Assembly: GCA_946631295.1 (NCBI GenBank)
Contig: CAMOZY010000002.1
Location: forward strand, 1-64,000
DNA: 64,000 bases
Direction: 5' to 3'
Source: an uncultured Lachnospiraceae bacterium
GTDB lineage: Bacteria > Bacillota > Clostridia > Lachnospirales > Lachnospiraceae
A model generated the notes under the pieces. The model was not told the origin of the DNA and ran no database searches. It saw only the letters and a list, made by a program, of their open reading frames with translations. Below, piece after piece: positions 26,373 to 35,329 of this stretch; the stretch's first letter is position 1, and each line of letters starts with the position of its first letter. Position numbers and translations under genes: made by a program.

Positions 26373-26395
26373 GACATTACTGACACTAATGTCAG
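26373..26395. promoter_or_regulatory. Operator-like dyad upstream of the PurF-like gene
   Basis: GACATTA and TAATGTC (26373-26379 and 26387-26393) form a perfect 7-bp inverted repeat with a 7-base centre. It overlaps a second dyad, CTGACA-CTAA-TGTCAG (26380-26395). It lies about 35 bases before the start codon. The regulator is unknown. Confidence 0.45.
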
Positions 26396-26429
26396 AAACA
26401 CAAACAGAGTTTGAAAGGGTTAATTGGTC

Positions 26430-27836
26430 ATGGGTGGGTTTTTTGGAGTAGCTGCTAAGGAAAATTGTGTATTTGATCTCTTTTTCGGGACGGATTATCA
26501 TTCGCATCTCGGAACCAGAAGAGGCGGACTTGTTGTCTATGGAAAGGACGGATTCGACCGCGCCATTCACAATATAGAGAATTCCCCCTTCAGGACCAAA
26601 TTCGACAAGGAAGTCCAGGAGATGGACGGATATATGGGAATAGGATCCATATCGGATTATGAGCCCCAGCCTCTTATCATCCACTCACACCATGGCACTT
26701 ATGCTCTGGCAACGGTAAGCAAGGTCAACAATGCCGATGAACTGGCCAAGGACCTTATAGACAGAGGACTCAGCCACTTCATGGAGATGAGCTCCGGCGA
26801 GATAAATGCAACCGAACTTATCGCCGCTCTTATCAATACAAAAGAAAACCTTATCGACGGAATCAATTATGCTCTTGAATCGGTGGACGGAAGCGTATCA
26901 CTTCTCATGCTCACACCCAAGGGAATATATGCTGCAAGAGATAAGATGGGCAGAACACCCGTTGTCGTTGGAAAGAAAGATGATGCGTTCTGTATCTCCT
27001 TTGAGAATTTTGCATATAAGAATCTCGGATACAACGATTACAAGGAACTCGGACCCGGTGAGATCGTATGTGTTACCGATTCAAACTGTGTAACACTTAA
27101 AGCACCCGGTGATAAAAAGAAGATCTGCACATTCCTTTGGGTATATTACGGATATCCTTCAAGTTCTTACGAGGGAATGGCAGTAGAGGAGATGCGTTAC
27201 AGAAACGGTGCCGCAATGGCAGGCAGGGATGATGTAAAGGCTGATATCGTTGCGGGCGTTCCCGATTCAGGAACCGCTCATGCAGTAGGATATGCAAATG
27301 CCTCAGGAATTCCTTTCTCAAGACCTTTCATCAAGTATACTCCGACATGGCCCAGATCATTCATGCCCACCATTCAGAGCAAGCGTGACCTGATCGCCAA
27401 GATGAAGCTCCTTGCTGTTGAGGAACTTATCAGAGACAGGAGCATAATCCTTATCGATGACTCAATCGTAAGAGGAACACAGCTTCGTGAGACAACAGAA
27501 TTCCTGTACAAGTCAGGAGCAAAGGAAGTACATGTAAGACCTGCATGTCCTCCTCTCGTTTACGGATGTAAGTATCTTAATTTCTCAAGATCCAAGTCTG
27601 AAATGGATCTTATAACAAGAAGAGTCATTGAGAGACTTGAAGGCGGAAATGTAACCGAAGAGATCCTTAAGCAGTATGCGGATCCCGATACGGAAAAATA
27701 CGCCGCAATGATAGAAGAGATAAGAAAAGAGATGAACTTCACTTCCCTCAGATATGCGCGTCTTGATGACATGCTCGATTCAACGGGTATTCCTCACGAA
27801 GATCTCTGCACATACTGCTGGAACGGAGTTGAATAA
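26430..27836 (+). CDS. Amidophosphoribosyltransferase paralogue lacking the N-terminal nucleophile cysteine
   Basis: 468 residues with the PurF layout: an N-terminal glutaminase-like domain with FFGTDYHSHLGTRRGG and a C-terminal phosphoribosyltransferase domain with the PRPP loop IILIDDSIVRGTQLRETT and late cysteines (PACPPLVYGCKYL and CTYCWNGVE) that could hold an Fe-S cluster. Canonical PurF begins Met-Cys-Gly; this begins Met-Gly-Gly-Phe-Phe, so Cys1 is replaced by Gly and glutamine hydrolysis should be impossible. It might use free ammonia or act as a regulator. ATG 26430 has GAAAGGG upstream. Confidence 0.85.
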   Translation: MGGFFGVAAKENCVFDLFFGTDYHSHLGTRRGGLVVYGKDGFDRAIHNIENSPFRTKFDKEVQEMDGYMGIGSISDYEPQPLIIHSHHGTYALATVSKVNNADELAKDLIDRGLSHFMEMSSGEINATELIAALINTKENLIDGINYALESVDGSVSLLMLTPKGIYAARDKMGRTPVVVGKKDDAFCISFENFAYKNLGYNDYKELGPGEIVCVTDSNCVTLKAPGDKKKICTFLWVYYGYPSSSYEGMAVEEMRYRNGAAMAGRDDVKADIVAGVPDSGTAHAVGYANASGIPFSRPFIKYTPTWPRSFMPTIQSKRDLIAKMKLLAVEELIRDRSIILIDDSIVRGTQLRETTEFLYKSGAKEVHVRPACPPLVYGCKYLNFSRSKSEMDLITRRVIERLEGGNVTEEILKQYADPDTEKYAAMIEEIRKEMNFTSLRYARLDDMLDSTGIPHEDLCTYCWNGVE

Positions 27837-27862
27837 CTGATAAGTCTTTTGGGGTATTTAAT

Positions 27863-28366
27863 ATGGGGAAAAATAAGGGATTAAAGGCATTTGCTGCAGT
27901 TACCATCGGAGTATTCGGAGGTTTTTTTGCGGCAAATATCGCCGCTATTGCCGCTTCGGTTAAAATGAATTCCGAAAAGGCAAAAAAGCACGAAAGCGAA
28001 AATAATGCGATCAATGCATATTTTCTTCAGAAGGATGATGTGGATATAAAGCCGGATAACCAGAATGTATATCTGACATTTCTGTCAAGTAAGGTTACGG
28101 TCAATGTTCCCAAACCGGAAAAGCCGGTGATGAACATAGAGATCTTCTCCTTCATCGGAAAAGTAAAGATCTCACTTCCTGCCGGTGTTAAGATCAACTG
28201 CGAAGGATCCAATCATCTGAAATTCTCTGACGGAGATATCTACAAGGTAGTCGATGAGTATAATGCCGAGACAATCGGTATAGAAGGTGATCAGGGAGAA
28301 GTTCCCGTGATCAATCTGATCGTGAACGATCATCTTACCTCACTGACCATCGAGAGTGCAGAGTGA
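27863..28366 (+). CDS. Membrane-anchored protein of unknown function
   Basis: 167 residues with one N-terminal membrane segment (about 8-32), a charged stretch (EKAKKHESENN) and a beta-rich outer domain. The part IEIFSFIGKVKISLPAGVKI resembles LiaF-like C-terminal beta repeats, in which strands end in a Pro-Ala-Gly turn, but I cannot assign the family securely. Follows the PurF-like gene by 26 bases and ends before a terminator, so the two probably share a transcript. Confidence 0.6.
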   Translation: MGKNKGLKAFAAVTIGVFGGFFAANIAAIAASVKMNSEKAKKHESENNAINAYFLQKDDVDIKPDNQNVYLTFLSSKVTVNVPKPEKPVMNIEIFSFIGKVKISLPAGVKINCEGSNHLKFSDGDIYKVVDEYNAETIGIEGDQGEVPVINLIVNDHLTSLTIESAE

Positions 28367-28380
28367 TCATCTAAATCTAT

Positions 28381-28409
28381 AGCCCCGGTTTTCAGCCGGG
28401 GCTTTTTTC
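28381..28409 (+). terminator. Terminator after the membrane-anchored protein gene
   Basis: Stem AGCCCCGG/CCGGGGCT (8 bp), loop TTTTCAG and T6. Confidence 0.92.
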
Positions 28410-28437
28410 TAAAGAAAACAAAAGGGGGGTACCTGCA

Positions 28438-29343
28438 ATGGAGAAAAATTCGGAAGTATATCTTTTTGGCCAGGTCCTTGGAACTCATTCATTTCTGTTA
28501 AAGGATGGATTTCTCAAGCCGGATGAATATTCGGAGATAAAGTCCCAATACTTTCTTCCGGGCGGTGAGACGGGAACAGCTGCGACTGTGCTTGATTCAC
28601 TCGGAGTCGGAGTGAGAATGGACGGAACCTGGATCGGAACGGAAGTTGCTCCGATGCTCAGGGAATTTTATGAAGGAACAAATGTGGATCATTCGCTCAT
28701 GTACTTTGCGGAGGATGATCCCGGTGTCATGGATTATGTGGTTATAGCCGGACTTGTCCGCTCACCGATGGGAAGGTTCCAGTCACTTTTTGCATCGGGT
28801 AAGAGATGGTGGAGCATTCCCAGAGAGGTCGATGTCGAAGGATGTAAAGTTGCTGCGATCGATCCTTTCTTCGGGGAGGAAACACTTAAGGCTGCGGAAA
28901 TATGCAAAAAGAAAGGCATACCGTATGTGACTATAGACAGCCCGCATACATCCCAGCTCCATAAGAACGCTGCTATAAATGTTGTTTCCAAAGAGTGTAC
29001 CGGAGAGCATTACAAAGGAATGACGCCTGAAGAGATCATGGGTCTAATGCAGAATGAAACAGACGGACTTACCATCATCACACAGGGCGGAGGCGAGATG
29101 CTCTATGCCAGAAAAGGTGAAGAGATACACCGCATGAAGCCTTTTAATGTTGAGGTTAAGAGCACACTCGGTGCCGGAGATACATTTAAGGCAGGATGCG
29201 TATACGGACTTCTGAAGGGAATGAGTGATGAGGAGATCGTCAGGTTTGCGAGTGCATGTTCCGCAATCGCAATATCCAGATTCCCGCTTCCTCTGAATCC
29301 ACCCAGACTTGAGGAAGTACAGGCACTTATCGACAGAGGTTAG
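28438..29343 (+). CDS. PfkB-family sugar kinase
   Basis: 301 residues. The PfkB C-terminal signature is clear (STLGAGDTFKAGCVYGLL, with the catalytic Asp in GAGDTF), and the N-terminal GG motif is PGGETGTAATVLDSLG. Substrate is not evident: ribose, fructose, 2-keto-3-deoxygluconate or a nucleoside could fit. AAAGGGGGG precedes the ATG. It stands between a terminator and the xylanase gene, which suggests a role in sugar catabolism. Confidence 0.85.
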   Translation: MEKNSEVYLFGQVLGTHSFLLKDGFLKPDEYSEIKSQYFLPGGETGTAATVLDSLGVGVRMDGTWIGTEVAPMLREFYEGTNVDHSLMYFAEDDPGVMDYVVIAGLVRSPMGRFQSLFASGKRWWSIPREVDVEGCKVAAIDPFFGEETLKAAEICKKKGIPYVTIDSPHTSQLHKNAAINVVSKECTGEHYKGMTPEEIMGLMQNETDGLTIITQGGGEMLYARKGEEIHRMKPFNVEVKSTLGAGDTFKAGCVYGLLKGMSDEEIVRFASACSAIAISRFPLPLNPPRLEEVQALIDRG

Positions 29344-29373
29344 TTTTTTACCGTACTTATTGTACCGGATTAA

Positions 29374-29391
29374 AGCGGATAATTATCTGCT
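29374..29391. promoter_or_regulatory. 18-bp operator-like palindrome before the xylanase gene
   Basis: AGCGGATAATTATCTGCT is an 18-bp palindrome with one mismatch per arm. It resembles operators of LacI-family sugar regulators in size and symmetry. It sits 25 bases before the xylanase start codon, a position suited to repression. Confidence 0.5.
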
Positions 29392-29416
29392 GATGATTGA
29401 AATTTAAGGAGAAGTA

Positions 29417-31489
29417 ATGAATCTTAAAACAGCTTACGAACCGTTTTTTAAAGTAGGTGCTGCAATATCGCGCAAAAATCTTGATACACCTGCTGATATG
29501 AAGCTTCTGACTGCGCAGTTTAGCAGTTTTACTGCGGAAAATGATATGAAGCCGATGTATTTCCTTGATACTGATAAGTGCAAGGACAATCCCGATGAAT
29601 ATAATTTTGCTCCCGCTCTGACATTTGAACATGCTAAACCCTATCTGGATTTTGCAAAGACAAACGGCATTGCCATGAGAGGACACACACTTGTATGGCA
29701 CAATCAGACACCGAAGTGGTTTTTCTGTGAGCACTATAACGAGTCATTTCCATATACCGACAGAGAGACCATGCTTGCCAGACTTGAAAATTATATAAAG
29801 GGTGTGCTTGGTTTTATCCAGAGTGAATATCCGGGTGTCATCTATGCATGGGATGTTGTTAACGAAGCTGTTGATAACGGTGATTTCAGAAAATCCCTTT
29901 GGACTAAGACCGTAGGAAATGATTTTGTCATCAAGGCATTTGAATTTGCCAGAAAATATGCAGCTCCGGGTGTGGATCTTTTTTACAACGATTATGAGAC
30001 GGCTCTTGACTGGAAGAGAGATTTCATCATCGCCAATATCCTTAAGCCTCTTCAGGAGAAGGGACTGGTGGATGGAATGGGAATGCAGTCCCACCTTCTG
30101 ATGGATCATCCGCAGTTTGATGACTATCGTAAGGCTCTTGAGATGTACGGAGCTCTCGGACTTAAGATAAATATCACCGAGCTTGATATGCATAATGCCG
30201 ATCCCGGTGAGGAATCAATGAAAGCACTTGCTCTGAGGTATAAGGAATTCTTTAATATCTATCTTGATGCAAAGAAATCCGGCAAGGCAAATGTGACATC
30301 AGTGACATTCTGGAACCTTAAGGATGAAGACAGCTGGCTTTCAGGCTTCAGAAGAGAGACCAGTTATCCTCTTCTTTTCAGGGGAAAGAGTGAAGCTAAA
30401 GAGGCATACTATGCAGTACTTGAAGCTGCAGTCCCTTCAGAGGACATAGATAAGTGGGAACCTGACTATCCCGACTCGGATTATGAGACAAAGAGAGCGG
30501 GCATCGAAGAAATGAAGAAGGTAAGGGAGACCATCTGGAAGGAAGGCGAATATGATTATGCCGCTTCCTACGGATTTGTACCGAATGTTTTTGCTTATCT
30601 TCATAACGATGATGAAAAGCGCGACTGTATGCTCATAGTTCCCGGAGGCGGATACTGCATGGTTGTTCCTCATGAGGGCGAGCTTCCTGCATTGGAATTC
30701 TACAGACGCGGAATGAATGTTTTTGTCCTGACATATACAACGGATATCACAATGTCAGTGCCTCTTAAGAAACAGCCGCTGAATGACATTTCAAGAGCGG
30801 TAAGATTTATCAGGAGCAGGGCTGAAGAATACAATATCGATGGCAGGAAATTTCTGGTATGCGGATTCTCTGCAGGTGCACATGTCTGCGGAAGTCTTGC
30901 GGTTCATTTCGAGGATGTCAGAGATCCTGACAGTGAACTTGATAAGATCTCTAACAGACCGGATGGCGTGATACTTTCATATCCTGTAATAACATCAGGA
31001 GAATATGCACACAGGGATTCCTTCAGAGCACTTCTCGGAAACGATCCTTCTCAGGAGGAACTGGATTATTTCTCACTTGAAAAGAATGTAACGGATAAGA
31101 CTCCTCCCTGCTTTATCTGGCAGACTGAAGAAGACGGACTTGTTCCGGTTGAGAACAGCTATCTGATGGCTATGGCACTCAGAAAGGCTAAGGTTCACTT
31201 TGCACACTATGTTTTCCCTGCAGGATTCCACGGACTGAGCATCGCAAATAAGGAATTCTTCAGAGGATGGTCACAGCCCGGTTTCGAATACACCATGGAG
31301 CAGGTAAGGCGTGCTACGTGGAGCGTAAAGGAAGGCAAGGGAGTCAACGTATCCGATCAGAGAAAAGAGGAACTTATAGAGCAGTTCTTCAGTGGAAACG
31401 AATTCCCTGCAATGGGTATTGATTTCAGCCTTAAGGAGGATGTGGGGTACTGGAGTGATCTTGCATATGCATGGATAAAGAGACTTTAA
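29417..31489 (+). CDS. Cytosolic GH10 xylanase fused to an alpha/beta-hydrolase carbohydrate esterase
   Basis: 690 residues. Residues 1-340 are a GH10 xylanase with TLVWHNQTPKWFF, acid/base E150 (WDVVNEA) and nucleophile E255 (ITELDMH). After a linker, residues 400-650 are an alpha/beta hydrolase: PGGGY oxyanion motif, nucleophile S485 (GFSAG), acid D573 and H605 (GFHGLS), similar to acetyl or feruloyl esterases. There is no signal peptide, so it should trim imported, acylated xylo-oligosaccharides inside the cell. AAGGAG precedes the ATG. The esterase half is paralogous to the gene at 52403 (shared YPVITSGEYAH). Confidence 0.92.
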   Translation: MNLKTAYEPFFKVGAAISRKNLDTPADMKLLTAQFSSFTAENDMKPMYFLDTDKCKDNPDEYNFAPALTFEHAKPYLDFAKTNGIAMRGHTLVWHNQTPKWFFCEHYNESFPYTDRETMLARLENYIKGVLGFIQSEYPGVIYAWDVVNEAVDNGDFRKSLWTKTVGNDFVIKAFEFARKYAAPGVDLFYNDYETALDWKRDFIIANILKPLQEKGLVDGMGMQSHLLMDHPQFDDYRKALEMYGALGLKINITELDMHNADPGEESMKALALRYKEFFNIYLDAKKSGKANVTSVTFWNLKDEDSWLSGFRRETSYPLLFRGKSEAKEAYYAVLEAAVPSEDIDKWEPDYPDSDYETKRAGIEEMKKVRETIWKEGEYDYAASYGFVPNVFAYLHNDDEKRDCMLIVPGGGYCMVVPHEGELPALEFYRRGMNVFVLTYTTDITMSVPLKKQPLNDISRAVRFIRSRAEEYNIDGRKFLVCGFSAGAHVCGSLAVHFEDVRDPDSELDKISNRPDGVILSYPVITSGEYAHRDSFRALLGNDPSQEELDYFSLEKNVTDKTPPCFIWQTEEDGLVPVENSYLMAMALRKAKVHFAHYVFPAGFHGLSIANKEFFRGWSQPGFEYTMEQVRRATWSVKEGKGVNVSDQRKEELIEQFFSGNEFPAMGIDFSLKEDVGYWSDLAYAWIKRL

Positions 31490-31522
31490 TGCACGGAGTG
31501 TTGAAGCCTTACTGTGATCCTA

Positions 31523-31550
31523 AGCGGGACAGCAGGGCTGTCCCGCTTTT
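31523..31550 (+). terminator. Terminator after the xylanase-esterase gene
   Basis: Perfect 11-bp stem AGCGGGACAGC/GCTGTCCCGCT with a 3-base loop and a short T run (TTTT). Confidence 0.85.
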
Positions 31551-31597
31551 ATGATATTCGGTGAATAACGGAATCTATGAGTGACGGAGAATAGAAG

Positions 31598-33742
31598 ATG
31601 AACAGACTTTGGTACAAAAGACCCACTAATGACTGGAACAATGCACTTCCTCTCGGAAACGGATTTATGGGAGCAATGTGCTTCGGCGGAACTCTGGTAG
31701 ACAGATTCCAGCTGAACAATGACAGCATATGGTGGAGCGGTCCGAGGGACCGCATCAATCCCGATGCAAAAGAAAGCATTCCCGAGATACGAAAGTTAAT
31801 ACGTGAGGGAAAGATCTCACAGGCTGAGGATCTTGCCAATGAGACCCTTGCAGGAATTCCCGAATATCAGAGTCATTATGAACCTCTCGGAGATCTCTTT
31901 ATAATCCCTGACGGAGGTGAGCGTATCCAAATTTTGGGAATAAGGGAGCATTGGAGCGGACAGCTTAACCGTATCGAGGAAATTCCCGATTATAAAAGAG
32001 AACTTGATATAGATAATGGTATTCATACCGTCAGTTATACGAAGGATAACGTGAAGTTCATACGAGAGAGCTTTATCTCATATCCGGACAGAGTTATGGC
32101 AATAAAATCCCAGGGAACTCCCCTCAGAGTATTTACCGAACGCGGAGATCAGTGCGGAAAGGTTTATAAGCTCTCGGATAACACATTATGTATGGAAGGA
32201 CGTACCGGCGCGGACGGTGTGAGATTCTGCATGGTCATACGCGCGATAAAAGGAAATCCCTATATCAAGGGAAGAACGCTTCATACGGACTCGGATACTG
32301 AACTTCTCATCGCATCACAGACAGACTTTTACCGGGAGGATTATGTGGAAGATGCGGTAAGAACGCTTGATAAGGCTGAACGGATCGGATATGAGGCACT
32401 TAAGGCAGCACATGTTGAAGATGTCGGTAAGCTGATGAACCGCTGCAGACTTTCTATAGACTGTGAGGACAAAGACGATGTTCCCACGGATGAAAGACTT
32501 AAAGCTGTTCAGGATGGTGGTACGGATGATGGACTGGTCAATCTGGTTTTTGCATACGGAAGATATCTTCTGATCTCATCAAGCAGACCGGGTTCCCTTC
32601 CTGCCAATCTTCAGGGAATATGGAATGACAGCTTCTCACCCGCGTGGGACAGCAAGTATACGATCAATATAAATGCTGAGATGAATTACTGGCCGGCAGA
32701 AGTGACAGGACTGTCAGAACTTCATTATCCTCTTTTTGAGCTTATTAAGAGGATGGTCCCAAACGGAAGAAAAGCTGCTTCCGAAATGTACGGTGCAAGA
32801 GGCTGGATGGCACATCATAACACCGATATATGGGGCGACTGTGCACCCCAGGATACATGGCAGGCTGCAAGCTATTGGCAGATGGGTGCAGCGTGGCTGT
32901 GTCTCCACATCCTGGAGCATTACCGCTATACCGGTGACAGAGCCTTTCTTGAAGAGTATCTGCCCATTGTTAAGGAGACGGCACTTTTCTTCGAAGATAC
33001 ACTGATTGAAAATGAAAACGGACAGCTGGTTGTATCGCCTACGGTATCTCCCGAAAATACTTATGTGCTTGAAAACGGTGAGCGTGGGATGATGTGCGAA
33101 GGTGCTTCGATGGATGCACAGATACTGTATGAACTCTTCAGCGGACTTATCGAAACCGAAATGATAAGCGATGAAGAGAAGGGCAGATATACTGCTATAC
33201 TGAACAAATTGCCAAAGCCTCAGATTGCAGCAACCGGCACAATATGTGAGTGGGCAAAGGAATATGAGGAAGTTGAAATAGGACACAGACATATTTCTCA
33301 TCTCTTCGCACTGTATCCCGGAAAGCAGTTATTTGACAGCGAAAATAAAGAAGAATTGCTGACGGCAGCAAGAGCTACGATTGAAAGAAGACTCTCTCAC
33401 GGAGGCGGACATACCGGATGGTCAAGAGCATGGATCATCAACATGTGGGCAAGACTCTGCGATGGAGAGCAGTGCTACGAAAATGTATATGCGCTTCTCA
33501 GAAAATCAATGCTTCCGAATCTGTTCGACAATCATCCTCCTTTCCAGATAGACGGAAACTTCGGACTTGTATCGGGAATTGCGGAAATGCTGCTTCAGAG
33601 TCACGAAGGTGAGGATAAACTTCTTCCTGCGCTGCCGAAAGAATGGAAATCCGGAAAGATCACGGGGCTTTGTTCCCGCTCCGGCAAGACCATGGATATA
33701 GAGTGGAAGGACGGAAAGGTTACATCTCAGGTCGTTTATTAA
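31598..33742 (+). CDS. GH95 family glycoside hydrolase (alpha-L-fucosidase or alpha-L-galactosidase)
   Basis: 714 residues covering the whole GH95 fold. N-terminal WYKRPTNDWNNALPLGNGFMGA, the catalytic Asn pair in NINAEMNYWPAE, a Glu in SPTVSPENTYV at the place of the general acid, and the Asp in HPPFQIDGNFG. These correspond to the residues used by characterised GH95 fucosidases. No signal peptide, so it acts on imported fragments such as fucosylated or galactosylated xyloglucan; which L-sugar is unclear. The start ATG follows GACGGAG. Confidence 0.9.
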   Translation: MNRLWYKRPTNDWNNALPLGNGFMGAMCFGGTLVDRFQLNNDSIWWSGPRDRINPDAKESIPEIRKLIREGKISQAEDLANETLAGIPEYQSHYEPLGDLFIIPDGGERIQILGIREHWSGQLNRIEEIPDYKRELDIDNGIHTVSYTKDNVKFIRESFISYPDRVMAIKSQGTPLRVFTERGDQCGKVYKLSDNTLCMEGRTGADGVRFCMVIRAIKGNPYIKGRTLHTDSDTELLIASQTDFYREDYVEDAVRTLDKAERIGYEALKAAHVEDVGKLMNRCRLSIDCEDKDDVPTDERLKAVQDGGTDDGLVNLVFAYGRYLLISSSRPGSLPANLQGIWNDSFSPAWDSKYTININAEMNYWPAEVTGLSELHYPLFELIKRMVPNGRKAASEMYGARGWMAHHNTDIWGDCAPQDTWQAASYWQMGAAWLCLHILEHYRYTGDRAFLEEYLPIVKETALFFEDTLIENENGQLVVSPTVSPENTYVLENGERGMMCEGASMDAQILYELFSGLIETEMISDEEKGRYTAILNKLPKPQIAATGTICEWAKEYEEVEIGHRHISHLFALYPGKQLFDSENKEELLTAARATIERRLSHGGGHTGWSRAWIINMWARLCDGEQCYENVYALLRKSMLPNLFDNHPPFQIDGNFGLVSGIAEMLLQSHEGEDKLLPALPKEWKSGKITGLCSRSGKTMDIEWKDGKVTSQVVY

Positions 33743-33963
33743 AACAATGCCGGTTCATAGCGGTGGTGCCGGTTAAATGAATTTGAAGAGAGGATGAGAA
33801 TATGGCGGACGGTTTCATGGTTTTTTTCGGATTATGGTGATAATGACAGATATCATTCAAAGCAAGATATTTTGAATACGATTTTTTTACCTCTTACCAT
33901 GCATTTATCTACCTGTCACTCAAAAGCCCTTTTTTTCCTGTTTTACGTATGTATAATAGCCTC
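33743..33963 (+). promoter_or_regulatory. Intergenic region with -10 element of the LytTR gene
   Basis: 220 bases without a convincing gene. At the right end is a perfect TATAAT (33952-33957), whose expected start point (about 33964) coincides with the first base of the LytTR gene start codon. The -35 region is T-rich and not recognisable. A 12-codon ORF with a fair ribosome-binding site lies near 33802; I do not count it as a gene. Confidence 0.55.
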
Positions 33964-34419
33964 ATGAACAACTTGAAGGTAAAAATCGAGATTGATCCGG
34001 ACGCTAAGGACTGCGAAGTTACGATAAAGTGTTCCGAGGTCGATGCAAGGGTACTGAGTATCCAGAAAGCATTATCCGAGATGGGGACGCCCGGATCTCA
34101 GATAAGCTTTTACAAGGAGGATTCGGAATTCTTCCTTCCTCTGGGCGACATACTCTTCTTCGAAACTGAAGGCGGTCTGATCAGGGCCCACACCGCAAAT
34201 GATGAATTCGAAGCAAAGTACAAGCTCTACGAACTGGAAGAAAAGCTTCCGTCATACTTTTTGAGGATATCGAAGTCCACAATACTGAATACTCACAAGG
34301 TATATTCGATCACGAAGAATCTTGCGGGAGCCAGTAAGATCGAGTTCCAGAATACCTACAAGATAGTGTACTGTTCGAGGAATTATTACAAAGCGCTGAA
34401 AGAGATACTGACACCTTGA
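33964..34419 (+). CDS. LytTR-domain transcription regulator, apparently leaderless
   Basis: 151 residues. Residues 1-45 are a short beta-rich lead; about 50-150 are a LytTR DNA-binding domain (EDSEFFLPLGDILFFETEGG, then FLRISKSTILNTHKV). It lacks a receiver domain, as in the stand-alone LytTR regulators that partner a small membrane protein. The next gene is such a membrane protein. ATG 33964 has no ribosome-binding site and matches the predicted start point; an ATG at 33949 overlaps the TATAAT and is unlikely. Confidence 0.85.
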   Translation: MNNLKVKIEIDPDAKDCEVTIKCSEVDARVLSIQKALSEMGTPGSQISFYKEDSEFFLPLGDILFFETEGGLIRAHTANDEFEAKYKLYELEEKLPSYFLRISKSTILNTHKVYSITKNLAGASKIEFQNTYKIVYCSRNYYKALKEILTP

Positions 34420-34458
34420 CAGTTTATCTGAATCGCACATACATAAAGGAGAGAAAAA

Positions 34459-35193
34459 ATGAGTAACAGAGGCAGAAATATATCAGGAGCATTAATGCTT
34501 ATCGTACTTGCGGTATGCATCGTTCTTTGGAAACTTAACCTGTTTAATCTTCCGTTGGCTTTTGCGGGAGTCAGCACATGGGGACTTATAATCGCCGCAT
34601 TCATGGTCTGGATCATCATCCACAGTATAGTGGATCTGAGCTTCGGAGGAATATTCCTTCCGCTTGCCGTGATCTGCATCATTTTTGACAAGCCGCTGGG
34701 TATAGAAGCCATCACTCCCTGGATCGTACTGGTCGTTGCATTGATGCTAACAGCAGCATTCAATATGCTTTTTCCAAAGAGGCACAGACATCACCATCTT
34801 AAAGGTGAAGTGGACTTCGGAAATAAGTTTACAGAGAGTACCAGCACGGATAATGATGAGTATGTAATGCATTCTATGAAGTTTGGATCAGCAACCAAGT
34901 ATGTACGTTCACAGAATCTTAAGGAGGCAGATCTCAGATCACAGTTCGGAGAGTTGTCGGTATTCTTTGACGGGGCACAGGTTCCCAGAGGAAAGGTTTA
35001 TATCCATGTGAATGCATCCTTCGGTGAGATGCAGCTCTTCATACCTGCAGGATGGAAGCTTGAAAATAAAGTGAAGGTTTCACTCGGCGACTGCACCGAC
35101 AGGGGAACCAATGTAGTACCTGCAGATAATGCGGTTGTATGTGTTATCGAAGGTTCAGTATCATTCGGAGAGCTCGAGATCAACAGGATTTGA
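34459..35193 (+). CDS. LiaF-like membrane protein paired with the LytTR regulator
   Basis: 244 residues: about four membrane helices (8-30, 35-58, 62-80, 85-105), a His-rich loop (RHRHHH) and a C-terminal beta-repeat domain (FGELSVFFDGAQVPRGKVYIHV) like the LiaF cell-envelope-stress domain. In Bacillus, LiaF restrains an envelope-stress response. The 39-base gap and AAGGAGAG site suggest co-expression with the LytTR gene, whose activity it may modulate; that link is inferred. A strong terminator follows. Confidence 0.8.
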   Translation: MSNRGRNISGALMLIVLAVCIVLWKLNLFNLPLAFAGVSTWGLIIAAFMVWIIIHSIVDLSFGGIFLPLAVICIIFDKPLGIEAITPWIVLVVALMLTAAFNMLFPKRHRHHHLKGEVDFGNKFTESTSTDNDEYVMHSMKFGSATKYVRSQNLKEADLRSQFGELSVFFDGAQVPRGKVYIHVNASFGEMQLFIPAGWKLENKVKVSLGDCTDRGTNVVPADNAVVCVIEGSVSFGELEINRI

Positions 35194-35230
35194 TGATGCT
35201 TAACCGGTGATCATATAATAAGTTTGCCGG

Positions 35231-35265
35231 GGGTCCGTACACATATTGTGTACGGACCCTTTTTT
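35231..35265 (+). terminator. Terminator after the LytTR/LiaF-like pair
   Basis: Perfect stem GGGTCCGTACAC/GTGTACGGACCC (12 bp, extendable to 13) with a very short loop and six T residues. Confidence 0.95.
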
Positions 35266-35272
35266 ATTTCAT

Positions 35273-35289
35273 TTGTTAAAATGTAACAA
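35273..35289. promoter_or_regulatory. Operator-like dyad upstream of the MATE gene
   Basis: TTGTTA-AAATG-TAACAA is a perfect 6-bp inverted repeat with a 5-base centre, 145 bases before the MATE start. Size and AT-rich symmetry resemble MarR- or TetR-type sites, but no such regulator is in the window. Confidence 0.4.
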
Positions 35290-35329
35290 TCAAAAGGCAA
35301 CTGAATTAGAACAAAAAACGAGAGATATT

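Noticed and set aside
33802..33840. 12-codon ORF with a fair ribosome-binding site before the LytTR gene
   Set aside because: Too short, no conserved feature, no terminator following, and upstream of the predicted LytTR promoter.
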